The notes: a model not told the origin generated them from the letters alone. A stretch of 45,026 bases of DNA from Candidatus Magasanikbacteria bacterium CG_4_10_14_0_2_um_filter_33_14 (GCA_002793035.1 PFPL01000006.1:1-45026); one strand, 5' to 3'. Shown: positions 10,084-20,380, numbered from the stretch's first letter. A program made the numbers and translations.

Positions 10084-10172
10084 AATAATTTTCAATTTAG
10101 AAATTATCAATTTTCAAACAATTTAAAATTTCTAAATTAAAAAATTGTTTTAAAATTAAAAATTGAAAATTC
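10084..10172. repeat. AT-rich dyad repeat, copy 1
   Basis: TTTTCAATTTAGAAATTATCAATTTTCAAACAATTTAAAATTTC...AAATTGTTTTAAAATTAAAAATTGAAAATT; related to 15960-16060. Confidence 0.6.
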
Positions 10173-10179
10173 CAAAATT

Positions 10180-11295
10180 TTATAAATCGCATCTATTCAT
10201 CTCAGACAAAAATTTAAGATAATTATCATCAACATAATGCTTTACCTTATCTTTAAAAATCTTTACATCAAATTTACTCGCATGTGCCCGGATCTTTTCA
10301 CTATCCCAAGAATACTTATCAAAATCCAAAACTATATCAAAAAGTGTCTCCCAATCTTGCTTGTAAAAGAAAAGACCTGTAACACCCGAAATAACAGTCT
10401 CGGTCACACCACCAAAACCATAGGCAATCACAGGGCGTCCTGCTGCCATAGCTTCTATAGGAGTAATACCAAAATCTTCTACTTGAGGATTGATAAAAGC
10501 TTTGGCTTTACTCAAAATCTCAGCTTTCTGTTTGTCAGAAATTCTACCCAAAAATTCAATATTTGGTTTAGCCAATTTCTTCAGTTTTTCCAAAGCTGGT
10601 CCATCTCCATAAATTTTTAAATTGAAACCCAAACGATTGAAAGCTTGAATTATCAAATCAAAACGCTTGTAATTGACAATGCGTCCACCAGCTACAAAAT
10701 AATCACCAACTTCTTGACTGATAAAAAACTCATCCAAATCTACAGGCGGATGAATAACATCACTTGTACGACGATAATATTTTTTTATTCTTTTATAAAC
10801 AGTATGCGAGTTGGCTATAAAATTGTCCACTCTATCTACACTATTTCTATCCCAAATACGCAATTTATGTAAAAGACGTGGTAAAAATAATTTTACAAAA
10901 AAATTATATTTCAAATCTTGAATATATTCATGTGTATCCGACCAAAGATAACGAGTAGGTGTATGACAATAAGAAACATGCAAACCATCTTCCTTGGTAA
11001 GTATCCCTTTGGAAAAAGCACTTGTTGAAGAAAGTACAACATCGAATTCACTAAGGTCATACCTCTCTGTCGCAATTGGCATGAGTGGCAAATACCATTG
11101 ATATTTATTTTTTACAAAAGGAAATTTGGCCAAAAAAGATTGTCTTATATCAGCATCTACAAAACCTTTTATTTTGTTTTTATCATAAAACAAAACAAAA
11201 ATTGGCGCTTCAGGCCAAATTTCATGAAACGCTTTTAAAACTCTTTCTGCTCCCCCATCCTGCGACAGATAATCATGTACTAATGCTATCTTCAT
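10180..11295 (-). CDS. Glycosyltransferase family 4
   Basis: MKIALVHDYLSQDGGAERVLKAFHEIWP...FINPQVEDFGITPIEAMAAGRPVIAYGFGG. Confidence 0.93.
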   Translation of the reverse strand: MKIALVHDYLSQDGGAERVLKAFHEIWPEAPIFVLFYDKNKIKGFVDADIRQSFLAKFPFVKNKYQWYLPLMPIATERYDLSEFDVVLSSTSAFSKGILTKEDGLHVSYCHTPTRYLWSDTHEYIQDLKYNFFVKLFLPRLLHKLRIWDRNSVDRVDNFIANSHTVYKRIKKYYRRTSDVIHPPVDLDEFFISQEVGDYFVAGGRIVNYKRFDLIIQAFNRLGFNLKIYGDGPALEKLKKLAKPNIEFLGRISDKQKAEILSKAKAFINPQVEDFGITPIEAMAAGRPVIAYGFGGVTETVISGVTGLFFYKQDWETLFDIVLDFDKYSWDSEKIRAHASKFDVKIFKDKVKHYVDDNYLKFLSEMNRCDL

Positions 11296-11297
11296 AA

Positions 11298-12716
11298 TTA
11301 CAAAGCTTTTCTTTTTCTAAATAAAATGAAAGGTGTTTTTATAAAAATAATAAAATCCAAATATAAACTCCAATTTTCAGTATAAAAAATATCCAATTTC
11401 ATTTCTTCTTCAAAGGACAAATCACTACGTCCAGAAATCTGTGAAAGTCCTGTAATACCAGGTTTCAAGACGAAAACATCAGGATAATCTCCTGCATACT
11501 TTTCTACTTCACGTGGTTGATGAGGACGTGGTCCTACTATACTCATATTTCCCATCAAGACATTGAAAAACTGTGGTAATTCGTCAATACTAGCTCGGCG
11601 AATAAATCTACCAAAGCGAGTCACTCGTGGATCATTTTCAATTTTATAAATTGGACCTTGCTTACTGCCATTTTTAAGGATAAGTTCTTTTTCTTTTTGT
11701 TCAGCTTCTTGTCCTGAATTTCCAAATTGACTACCTGTCGAATCTTTTTGGTACATAGAACGAAATTTGAGAGTAAAAAATTTACTACCACGAATACCTA
11801 CTCTTTCATTTTTATAAATTACAGGTCGACCTGTTTCTAACAAAATTATAAGAGCAGTCAAAAGCATGATAGGACTTATCAATATAATAATAAGCAAACT
11901 CATTACAATATCAAAAATTCTTTTAGCAATACGTCCCCAACCATCGAGTGGGGTTTTTTTGAGTTCAACGATAGGCACACCTGCCAAAGTATAAATATTC
12001 ACATTGCTAGAATACGTAGCAAACATATCCGCTGAATATTTGAACACGATATGATGTAAATCACAAAATTGTTTGGCTTGCAAACTTTCTTTTTCATTTG
12101 CACGAGGATTTACAAAAATAATTTCATTTAAATTCAATTGCAAAAGTTCTTTGTCTATTTTTTTACTAAAATTTTCATAAGTCTTCAAAACTTTATAACC
12201 AAGTCTAGGATTGTTTTCCAAAGAGGACACTACACTTTCAAAAATTTCTCCAGAACCAATCACAACTACCCGACGCAAACCAAAACCTAATCGATACAAC
12301 AATGACTTAATTCCTCTAATAAAAAATCTACCAATCATGACATACAACATAGCAAAAGCCCAACTAGAAATAATCAAAAATCTAGAATCAAACAAAGTCC
12401 CAGAGATAACAATATAAAGAGCCGTAATAGAAAGACCAATAAAACACGCAAAGATTACTTTCATCAAATCTTTGGCAAAACGACGATTTGGATCCACTGA
12501 ATATAACCCCAATAGAGCAAATACGAACATCCACACCAAAGCAAAAATCATTACAATATTTATAAAATCTCCCAAATGTAACCCAAAAGTGACCGGTTTT
12601 ATAGCCACAGCCCACGCACTAAAACGCAAAAAATAAGCACTAAAACCAGCCAAAACAAGCATCAAAAAGTCAATTGGCACTTGGATTAACACAAGTAATA
12701 TTTCCGAGCGTTTCAT
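11298..12716 (-). CDS. Polyprenyl glycosylphosphotransferase / undecaprenyl-phosphate sugar transferase
   Basis: N-terminal multi-TM domain, C-terminal bacterial sugar transferase: [18 protein letters not shown]...[32 protein letters not shown]...[18 protein letters not shown]. Confidence 0.94.
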   Translation of the reverse strand: MKRSEILLVLIQVPIDFLMLVLAGFSAYFLRFSAWAVAIKPVTFGLHLGDFINIVMIFALVWMFVFALLGLYSVDPNRRFAKDLMKVIFACFIGLSITALYIVISGTLFDSRFLIISSWAFAMLYVMIGRFFIRGIKSLLYRLGFGLRRVVVIGSGEIFESVVSSLENNPRLGYKVLKTYENFSKKIDKELLQLNLNEIIFVNPRANEKESLQAKQFCDLHHIVFKYSADMFATYSSNVNIYTLAGVPIVELKKTPLDGWGRIAKRIFDIVMSLLIIILISPIMLLTALIILLETGRPVIYKNERVGIRGSKFFTLKFRSMYQKDSTGSQFGNSGQEAEQKEKELILKNGSKQGPIYKIENDPRVTRFGRFIRRASIDELPQFFNVLMGNMSIVGPRPHQPREVEKYAGDYPDVFVLKPGITGLSQISGRSDLSFEEEMKLDIFYTENWSLYLDFIIFIKTPFILFRKRKAL

Positions 12717-12862
12717 AATTTATTTAGCTAATAAATATAAGTAAATAATAGCTTAATTTTGCCAATTAGTCAAACTAAAAAAATTATTTTTGTTTAGATT
12801 AATAACCTAAATTTTTATAATTTTAATAAAAAAAACACCTTATTTATAAAGATGATTTTAAT

Positions 12863-13328
12863 TGTTCATTCTACATTTATAAGCCGAATTCTGTAATCTC
12901 GATAAATCGAGACGATGATCATTTATCTAGATCGATAATTACTTACCGATTCAAACGAACCAACTTTTCCAGGCTCCGCATACGCTACGCCTGATAAACT
13001 ACTTTTAGTTTACCTGGCGTAGCGTAGCGTAGCAAGGCTGCTCTTTCTTCAGGTAGGGTTTACCACGACATCTCATCACTGAGAGTCGAAGCTTGTAACC
13101 ATTTATCTCGAGAGTAAATGATATCAAACTACTTTTCACCTTTTATCCCGACAAGTCGGGACTAGTATAGTCTCTGTGGCACTTTCCCGCCCAATATCTT
13201 TACAGATAAAGAGGGTGGACGTTATCCACTACCTTTTTCCCCACCCTTCGAGAAGGGTGTGGGGAAGCTCGGACTTTCCTCCCAGCCTCTCAAGAGAGAC
13301 TAGGCGATCATCAAATGTACAATGAACA
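12863..13328 (-). ncRNA. rnpB: RNase P RNA
   Basis: Reverse complement contains GAGGAAAGTCCGAGC (CR-I), GTGCCACAGAGAC, GGTAAACCC and ACAGAATTCGGCTTATA (CR-V). Ends pair as a P1 helix: TGTTCATTGTACATTT with AAATGTAGAATGAACA. Confidence 0.93.
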
Positions 13329-13333
13329 GGCTA

Positions 13334-13362
13334 AATATAGCACAAAACAGCTCCTTTGTCAA
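13334..13362 (-). promoter_or_regulatory. Sigma70-type promoter for rnpB
   Basis: Reverse strand TTGACA (13362-13357), 17-nt spacer, TATATT (13339-13334), a few nt upstream of the predicted rnpB 5' end. Confidence 0.8.
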
Positions 13363-13393
13363 TATAAAAATGCTAATTTATCTATCCTAAAAT

Positions 13394-14020
13394 CTATTTA
13401 TTTTTGTCTAAATATTGAGGTAAAAGACGCTCTAAAGTATCCACAATAACTCTTGTTTGTTGATCTACTTCCACATTTACCATATCACCCACAGTTTTGA
13501 AACCAAAAGTTGTTCTAGACAATGTTTCAGGTATGAACCATACTTTCAAAGTTTCTTTGTCAAAATCGGCATCTACAACTGTCAAACTAGCCCCATCTAA
13601 AGCAATAAATCCTTTATCAAAAACATACTTGGACAATCTTTCTGGCAACTGAAAAGTGACTACATGATTGTTTTCCAATTCCTCTATCGCAATTATTTTG
13701 GCCATACCATGAACATGACCAGAAATAATATGTCCACCTATTTCTGCTCCTTCAGTAGAAGAACGTTCTATATTTACTTTTTGTCCTACTTTTAGACTAC
13801 TTATAGTAGTCTTGGACAAAGTTTCTTGCATGGCGTCAAAGAAAACTTCATTTTCTAAAACCTTGGTAACAGTAAAACAAACACCATCAATAGATACACT
13901 AGCCCCTGTTTGTAAATTTTTTAGAATTTCTGGTGTAAATATTATTGAAAAACTAGTAAGTCCTGGAGCATTACTTACACTTTTTACTGGTAAATAATTT
14001 TGAATAATTCCTGTATACAT
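13394..14020 (-). CDS. ribE: Riboflavin synthase alpha subunit
   Basis: MYTGIIQNYLPVKSV...VSIDGVCFTVT...GGHIISGHVHG...FIALDGASLTVVD: two lumazine-binding repeats. Confidence 0.93.
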   Translation of the reverse strand: MYTGIIQNYLPVKSVSNAPGLTSFSIIFTPEILKNLQTGASVSIDGVCFTVTKVLENEVFFDAMQETLSKTTISSLKVGQKVNIERSSTEGAEIGGHIISGHVHGMAKIIAIEELENNHVVTFQLPERLSKYVFDKGFIALDGASLTVVDADFDKETLKVWFIPETLSRTTFGFKTVGDMVNVEVDQQTRVIVDTLERLLPQYLDKNK

Positions 14021-14097
14021 ATTTTACTTAAAAGATTAAAACCTATATTAATATAGTACTTGTCAAAAATTACTTTGTCAAACTGTCAAAAATAAAG

Positions 14098-14130
14098 TCA
14101 AAAAACCACTCAAGCAAGAGTGGTTTTTCT
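14098..14130 (-). terminator. Intrinsic terminator downstream of thrS
   Basis: Reverse strand AAAAACCACTC TTGCTT GAGTGGTTTTTT just after the thrS stop. Confidence 0.8.
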
Positions 14131-14144
14131 TTCTACTTTATTTT

Positions 14145-15944
14145 TTATGATTTTCTATCATCATTTTCTTCTTTTACTTTTTTCATAAAATCTTCTTTAC
14201 TCATACTAATTTGTTCTTCTTGACCAAAGATTCTAATTTGCCAATCTTCACCTGATAATTCTTTATCACCTACAACAACCACATAAGGAGTTTTTTGTTT
14301 GGAAGCATTTCTGATTTTTTTACCAACAGTTTCGTCAGCTTCATCAATACTGATACGAAGACCTATGGCTTCAAACTCTTCTACAAGCTTTCTTGCACCT
14401 TCTACATGTTTTTCTGAAACTGGCACAAAATGTACTTGATAAGGTGAAAGCCAGACAGGAAAAGCTCCCGCATAATGTTCAATCAAAAATCCTACCATAC
14501 GTTCATGAGTACTAAGAGGTGCACGATGAATACAAATAGGAGTTTTTTCTTGTCCATCTTTATCGATATAAGTAAGGTCAAATCTAGCAGGTACTGCAAA
14601 ATCAAGTTGGTTGGTAGCCAATGTAAACTCACGACCAATCACAGACCAAATTTGTACATCAATTTTTGGTCCATAAAAAGCTGCTTCATTTTCTACTTCT
14701 ACAAAAGGAACATTCAAATGAACCAGTGCTTTACGAACTTGTTCTTCTGTCTTTATCCAAAGTTCTGGTTCGTTGACATATTTTTTGCCAAGACCTTCTG
14801 TTGAATGTTTGGATAAACGCATCTGATATTTTTCAATTCCAAATATTTTGAAATAATAAAGATATAGTTCAATAACTTTTTTGAATTCCGCTTCAAACTG
14901 TTCCTCTGTACAGTAAATATGTGCATCATTCATTTTCATAGAACGAACTCTCATAATTCCAAACAAAGAACCAGAGTCTTCATAACGATAACAGTGTCCA
15001 TATTCAGCCAGACGAAGAGGCAAATCACGATAACTCTTTGGAGTAGCTGCAAAAATTTTGTGATGATGAGGACAGTTCATGGCTTTTAGATAATATTTTT
15101 CATTATCCATTTCCATTGGAGGAAACATACTCTCAGCATAATAAGGCAAATGTCCAGAACGTAAATACAAAGCCTCTTTGGCAATATGAGGGCTACCTAC
15201 TCTTTTATAACCTTGTTTATTTTCCATTTCTTTGGCCAAATTTTCTAAAGCATCAGTAATTACAGTTCCCTTTGGTAACCAAAGAGGTAACCCTGGACCA
15301 ACTTCTTCATCAAAAGCAAATAATTCAAGCTCAGTACCTATTTTACGGTGATCACGTTTTTCAGCTTCTTCCATCATATGGAAATACTGCGCCATTTGAT
15401 CTTTGGTTTCAAAACAAACGCCATACACACGTTGAAGTTGTGGATTGTTAGCATCCCCTCTCCAATAAGCTCCCGCAATCTTAGTCAATTTGAAAACCTT
15501 GATTTCTTTTGTACTTTCTACGTGAGGACCACGACAAAGATCTGTGAAATTTCCAGTCTTATAGACTGAAACATTTTCGACAGAGCCTCCGACATCTTGC
15601 AATTCTTCTTCACTCATTTTGGTTGTACCTCTTTCTTTCAAATCTTTTAAAAGTGAAACTTTGTAGTCTTGATTCATACTAGCAAAAAGACTAATAGCCT
15701 CATCGATTGGCATCTCTTGTCTTTCAAAAGGAATGTTTTGTTTGATGAGGTGTTCTGCTTTCTTTTGAATATTTTTCAAATCAGCATCACTAAGAGTAGT
15801 ATCCAAATCTACATCATAAAAAAATCCATTTTCGACCACAGGTCCCACACCAAATTTAGCATTTGGGTAAAGCTCTTTGATGGCAGCTGCCACCACATGC
15901 GCACAAGAGTGACGCATCTTCTCCAAGTTATTTTGTTCTGACAT
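14145..15944 (-). CDS. thrS: Threonyl-tRNA synthetase lacking the N-terminal TGS domain
   Basis: Starts at MSEQNNLEKMRHSCAHVVAAAIKELYP (N2 editing domain); class II core MNCPHHHKIF, FTLATNQLDFAVPARFDLTY, PICIHRAPLSTHERMVGFLIEHYAG. Confidence 0.95.
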   Translation of the reverse strand: MSEQNNLEKMRHSCAHVVAAAIKELYPNAKFGVGPVVENGFFYDVDLDTTLSDADLKNIQKKAEHLIKQNIPFERQEMPIDEAISLFASMNQDYKVSLLKDLKERGTTKMSEEELQDVGGSVENVSVYKTGNFTDLCRGPHVESTKEIKVFKLTKIAGAYWRGDANNPQLQRVYGVCFETKDQMAQYFHMMEEAEKRDHRKIGTELELFAFDEEVGPGLPLWLPKGTVITDALENLAKEMENKQGYKRVGSPHIAKEALYLRSGHLPYYAESMFPPMEMDNEKYYLKAMNCPHHHKIFAATPKSYRDLPLRLAEYGHCYRYEDSGSLFGIMRVRSMKMNDAHIYCTEEQFEAEFKKVIELYLYYFKIFGIEKYQMRLSKHSTEGLGKKYVNEPELWIKTEEQVRKALVHLNVPFVEVENEAAFYGPKIDVQIWSVIGREFTLATNQLDFAVPARFDLTYIDKDGQEKTPICIHRAPLSTHERMVGFLIEHYAGAFPVWLSPYQVHFVPVSEKHVEGARKLVEEFEAIGLRISIDEADETVGKKIRNASKQKTPYVVVVGDKELSGEDWQIRIFGQEEQISMSKEDFMKKVKEENDDRKS

Positions 15945-15959
15945 ACAATTGTATTTAAT

Positions 15960-16060
15960 TTTACAATTTTAAATTTTAAATTTTCAAACAATTCATTAAT
16001 TTTTAAATTTCAAAAATTAGTTCATTTTAAAATTGTTTGGAAATTGATAATTGAAAATTT
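15960..16060. repeat. AT-rich dyad repeat, copy 2
   Basis: TTTTACAATTTTAAATTTTAAATTTTCAAACAATTCATT...TTTTAAAATTGTTTGGAAATTGATAATTGAAAATTT; similar to 10084-10172. Confidence 0.6.
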
Positions 16061-16071
16061 GTGAATTAATT

Positions 16072-16306
16072 AAAAAACCCCGATAAACAAACTTAACAGA
16101 CAATTAAATTTATTTATCGGGGCCAAAGATAATCATTATCTTTTTGGCGGTTCCACCCGCAATTTTTACTTTTTATTTTTTGTCGCACAAGCACGCTAGA
16201 GTGGTACCATGTAATCTTTTATCCAAGAAAGCTTGCAGTCTAAGGCTTTCTCTCCCTAATGAACAAAGTATCTACTGGGCTGTTTCTAACTCAACAGTTA
16301 TTAGCT
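16072..16306 (-). promoter_or_regulatory. T-box riboswitch leader of thrS
   Basis: Reverse strand contains T-box-like TTGCGGGTGGAACCGCC, followed by terminator GGCCCCGATAAATAAATTT...TTTATCGGGGTTTTTT. GGTACCACT upstream supplies a candidate Thr (ACC) specifier. Confidence 0.8.
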
Positions 16307-16332
16307 TATCTTATTTATAAAATCTTGTCAAA

Positions 16333-17475
16333 TTATTGTACTTGTCTTATAGTAATTTCTACTTTACTAGCAACATGAGGTACTTCTCTAACCCAGGCAG
16401 GATGAAAGTTCATTTCTACACTACTAACATGAATCAAAGCCATAACATAACGACGAACTTCATCTTCAGTTTTACCATAAAACATTATTTTTTGTAATTC
16501 ACGACTATTTGGGTCCAAATCCACAAGTCCTGAATTGGTAACAGTCAATTTGGCAGTACCCTCTTCAAAATCATATTTACTCAAAACTACACTAGGTTCT
16601 TCACTAGCAGATTGCAAGACTTCACTATTATCCACAATATGTTTTTCAAGCATATCTTTTGAATAATTTTTAAGAGATTCTTCATCATAGAATACTCCCA
16701 CGACAGTCGCTTTACCCGTTACATTGAAACTACTTATTTCAGCACCCTGTTCTCCATCATTTTCAAAAGTATATTGTACTACATCAAAGAGACCTTTTTT
16801 ATCACTATTTTGTGTTCCCAACATTTCGATACCTTTTGTCTTCAAATCAGCCAAAAGACTATTTTGAGCATTTGTTAGATCTTCTTGACTAAAGACACCT
16901 ATAGTTTTTACACCACCTGTCATAATGGCTTCACTTTTAGCATAAATCAATTTTTGTTTAGCTTCGTTAAGACCTGGAATTGTAAAATTACTAGGACCAA
17001 TATTTCCACTTTCTCCTGCTTTGTCAGCATAGACTTCAGCTGTAACTTGTCCACCAGCAGGTACGGTTACACCAGATTTGAGACGGAAAAGTAATCCCTC
17101 AGGTGTCATAAAACGAGTAGTAGATATAAGTGGTTGTGCCGCACTTGAATCATTGATAATAATTAATTCTCCTGTAGCTATCGCATCTTCTGTTTTGTTA
17201 CCTTTTGGACTATAAGCTTTGCTCAATTCTACAAAAGTAGAAGTAACAAAACCTGAGACAATAGAGCTATCGTCATTTGGATTGATATCAATAACAGTAT
17301 TGACCTCTACAGGGTCTGCTTTTGTAACGATAGTAATTTCAGCTCTTTTGGAAGACATAAAAATAATTCCACCCAAAAGAACGATAGTAATTACTAAAAA
17401 AGTCAAAGCTACAAATTTGTAAAAACGAACAGGTTGTCCATAAGCACCACCTGTATTTAGTTGGTCACTAACCAT
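16333..17475 (-). CDS. Single-pass membrane protein, possibly baseplate J-like
   Basis: One TM (FVALTFLVITIVLLGGIIFM); VTVPAGGQVTAEVYADKAGESGNIGPSNFTIPG resembles the baseplate-J fold motif. Confidence 0.55.
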   Translation of the reverse strand: MVSDQLNTGGAYGQPVRFYKFVALTFLVITIVLLGGIIFMSSKRAEITIVTKADPVEVNTVIDINPNDDSSIVSGFVTSTFVELSKAYSPKGNKTEDAIATGELIIINDSSAAQPLISTTRFMTPEGLLFRLKSGVTVPAGGQVTAEVYADKAGESGNIGPSNFTIPGLNEAKQKLIYAKSEAIMTGGVKTIGVFSQEDLTNAQNSLLADLKTKGIEMLGTQNSDKKGLFDVVQYTFENDGEQGAEISSFNVTGKATVVGVFYDEESLKNYSKDMLEKHIVDNSEVLQSASEEPSVVLSKYDFEEGTAKLTVTNSGLVDLDPNSRELQKIMFYGKTEDEVRRYVMALIHVSSVEMNFHPAWVREVPHVASKVEITIRQVQ

Positions 17476-17519
17476 ATAAAATATTTTATTAGATATTATT
17501 TTTTATAAATAAATTTTTT

Positions 17520-19253
17520 TTAATCTATAACTCTAAATACCTCATCAATAGTAGTCATCCCTTTAGATGCTTTTATTATACCATCTTGAACCATAGACGT
17601 CATTTCTTGTTCTCTTGCCATCTCTTGAATAGCCAATTCTGAAACTTGTCCAGACAAAATCATTTTTTCTATTTCATCTTTTACAACAAATACTTCATAA
17701 ATACCAACACGTCCTTTATAACCAATATCACTACATTTTTCACAACCCACTGCTTTATAAAATTTGGTAGTAGTCAAATCTATTCTAAATTTTTCTGGAG
17801 TACTACTTACTTGTTCTTGTAATCTTTTTTGAGTGTGTTCATCAAAATCAGCAAAAGATATTTCTTGGCGACAACTTTCACACACACGACGTACTAGACG
17901 TTGTCCCATCACACAATTTAGAGCTGGTGCCAAAAGAAATGGTTGAATCCCCATAGAAAGAAAACGAGGGATAGCTCCAAAAGCACTATTGGTATGAAGT
18001 GTAGAAAGCATCAAATGCCCTGTCAAAGCTGCTTGCACAGCGATTTCACTTGTCTCTGCATCACGGATTTCACCAACCATCACGATATCAGGATCTTGAC
18101 GCAAAATAGAACGCAAACCAGAAGAAAAATCATAATTTTTACTATGATCAATCTGACTTTGATTGACACCTTCCATACGATATTCGACAGGATCTTCCAA
18201 AGTAATTATTTTTACACCTGGTTTATTCAAAATATGCAAAACTGCATAAAGAGTTGTTGTTTTACCACTACCAGTAGGACCAGTAGTAATAATCATACCA
18301 TTTGGTCTTTTTATTTCTTCACTCAAAACTTGAAAATCTCTTTCTGAAAGTCCCAGATCATCCAATTTTATTCCATCTTGTTTTTGAACCAAAAGACGCA
18401 TCACAACACTTTCACCAAACACTGTTGGAATAGTAGAAACACGTACATCCACATCATATTCTGGTAAATGAATAGTAAAACGTCCATCTTGTGGTTTGGT
18501 AGTGATATTAATCTTAAGAGCAGAAATAAGCTTGATACGAGACAACAATTTTTGAAATACCTCTTTTTTTATTTCAGCGATATCTTGCAAAATACCATCC
18601 AAACGAAAACGCAATACTACTTTTTCTTGTTCAGCTTCTACATGGATATCAGAAGCATTTACCTTAAGAGCAGCTCCCAACATCACAGTAACTAAATCTG
18701 TTGTATTACTTTTACTAACAAGTTCTTGAACACTGGAAAAATCATTTACGCTATCCCCTACTTTTTGTAAATCTTCTGCTTTGATATCCAAATCTTTTGT
18801 AATAGGTTTGATATTTGGTAGATTATCATAAAGTTTCATAACTCTAGCCAAACTAGTTTCGGAAATCACATAAAGAGAACCGTTGCTATATCTTTGCTTT
18901 GCTATTTCTTCTAATAATTCTTTTACTTCTGGATTTTCTGGATGAAGAGTTGCCAAACGAAATTCTTCTGCACTCACATAAAAACAAACAACAGACAATT
19001 TTTCAGCTGTTTCTCTTGAAACAACTTTGAGAGCATCTTGACTAATAGGAAAATTTATAAGATTAATATGTGGTAAACCAAAATCAGCAGCATGACCTTG
19101 AGCCAAACTTTCTAATTCTTTTTTCTTTATATCCTCCATCTTATTACTAAACTTATCTTCTACATCTTGAGCTTTAGTACTATTCTTAGTATTTTTTAAT
19201 TGAGGATTTTGATTGTTTATCAAATCATTGATTGAACCAAAAGCATTTGCCAT
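17520..19253 (-). CDS. Second GspE/PilB family ATPase
   Basis: GPTGSGKTTTLYAVLHIL, LRSILRQDPDIVMVGEIRDAETSEIA, CESCRQ and CEKCSDIGYKGR. Confidence 0.94.
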   Translation of the reverse strand: MANAFGSINDLINNQNPQLKNTKNSTKAQDVEDKFSNKMEDIKKKELESLAQGHAADFGLPHINLINFPISQDALKVVSRETAEKLSVVCFYVSAEEFRLATLHPENPEVKELLEEIAKQRYSNGSLYVISETSLARVMKLYDNLPNIKPITKDLDIKAEDLQKVGDSVNDFSSVQELVSKSNTTDLVTVMLGAALKVNASDIHVEAEQEKVVLRFRLDGILQDIAEIKKEVFQKLLSRIKLISALKINITTKPQDGRFTIHLPEYDVDVRVSTIPTVFGESVVMRLLVQKQDGIKLDDLGLSERDFQVLSEEIKRPNGMIITTGPTGSGKTTTLYAVLHILNKPGVKIITLEDPVEYRMEGVNQSQIDHSKNYDFSSGLRSILRQDPDIVMVGEIRDAETSEIAVQAALTGHLMLSTLHTNSAFGAIPRFLSMGIQPFLLAPALNCVMGQRLVRRVCESCRQEISFADFDEHTQKRLQEQVSSTPEKFRIDLTTTKFYKAVGCEKCSDIGYKGRVGIYEVFVVKDEIEKMILSGQVSELAIQEMAREQEMTSMVQDGIIKASKGMTTIDEVFRVID

Positions 19254-19262
19254 AAAAATATT

Positions 19263-20252
19263 TTAACCATGAAAAAGTCTTACAAGATGACTTTTCAAAC
19301 CTTTTTTGTGCATTTTCACAAATAAATATGTCCAAGTAGAAGTACTAAAAATGACAAAGATAGAACCAAGTAACATGAGATAAAGTGAAAATAAAACAAA
19401 TCCCATAAGTACCCCCAACACATAAAAGACAGCATTACCAGTCAAAGCAAGCAATGTCCACAGAAAAAGACTTGGTAAAAACAAAATGTACATGCCACCT
19501 AAAATTAACAGTGCCAAAAATACATTTAGAATAATAAATATAAAACCAATTTCTAAAGACACCAACCAATGTCTGGTAAAAAGTCTCCAAGCCAAACGAC
19601 AAGCTTCTATCAATTTTTTTTCTTCTACTACGACATAACCCACAGCATAAATAAGCCATAAAGACAAAACCATACCAATGATAGTAGCCAATAAAAATAT
19701 CGCAATAAATAACAAAAGAGAACCAACACTGCTACCGTAAAAACTTGCATTCCACATACCCCAAGCAATGAAAGTCACAAATAACAATGTTATTATTTTT
19801 TTAAATAAATTAAGAACAAAAAGTCTCCAAAAATGTATACGACTTTCATGCCAAGATTTATCAACATCCACAAACTTAGGGCGTAATCCTCCCAAAGACT
19901 TAGCTGTATTGTGAACAATAGTACCCTGTGAAACTACAGCAACAAAAGTCAACAAGAGAGCCATGGCAATAAAAATAATAATCAACCAAACCAACCAAAC
20001 AATTTTGTCAGAAGAAGTATGAAAAAGAGCTGCAAAATCAGACCAACGGAAACCCTCAAACATATTTTTTACAAAAACAAAAGAAGAAGGCGACCCCATT
20101 CTACTAGCACCAACCATTGATTGTGCTAAATATTCAAAAATACCCATTTGCCCCAAAAAAGCAGCAAAAAGACCAAAGACCCACAAAGATTTATGATGCC
20201 AGGCCAGATGCCAACCATGAGTGAGAGCTTCACGATAAGTTGGTTCTTTCAT
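19263..20252 (-). CDS. Multi-pass membrane protein of unknown function
   Basis: MKEPTYREALTHGWHLAWHHKSLWVFGLFAAFLG and several TM segments. Confidence 0.75.
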   Translation of the reverse strand: MKEPTYREALTHGWHLAWHHKSLWVFGLFAAFLGQMGIFEYLAQSMVGASRMGSPSSFVFVKNMFEGFRWSDFAALFHTSSDKIVWLVWLIIIFIAMALLLTFVAVVSQGTIVHNTAKSLGGLRPKFVDVDKSWHESRIHFWRLFVLNLFKKIITLLFVTFIAWGMWNASFYGSSVGSLLLFIAIFLLATIIGMVLSLWLIYAVGYVVVEEKKLIEACRLAWRLFTRHWLVSLEIGFIFIILNVFLALLILGGMYILFLPSLFLWTLLALTGNAVFYVLGVLMGFVLFSLYLMLLGSIFVIFSTSTWTYLFVKMHKKGLKSHLVRLFHG

Positions 20253-20329
20253 AAAATTTATATATTATAAAATAAAGAAAAACTTTTCTAAATATATTAT
20301 ATCATATCTAAAATAAATATGCGATAAAA

Positions 20330-20352
20330 AGCCGACCATTTTATGGTCGGCT
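20330..20352 (-). terminator. Intrinsic terminator
   Basis: Reverse strand AGCCGACCATAAAATGGTCGGCTTTTTA downstream of the gene ending at 20381. Confidence 0.8.
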
Positions 20353-20380
20353 GTGTAAAAATACTATGTAACTAGTTTTT

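Noticed and set aside
14021-14097. FMN riboswitch upstream of ribE
   Set aside because: No conserved RFN-element sequence blocks found and the region is too short and AT-rich.
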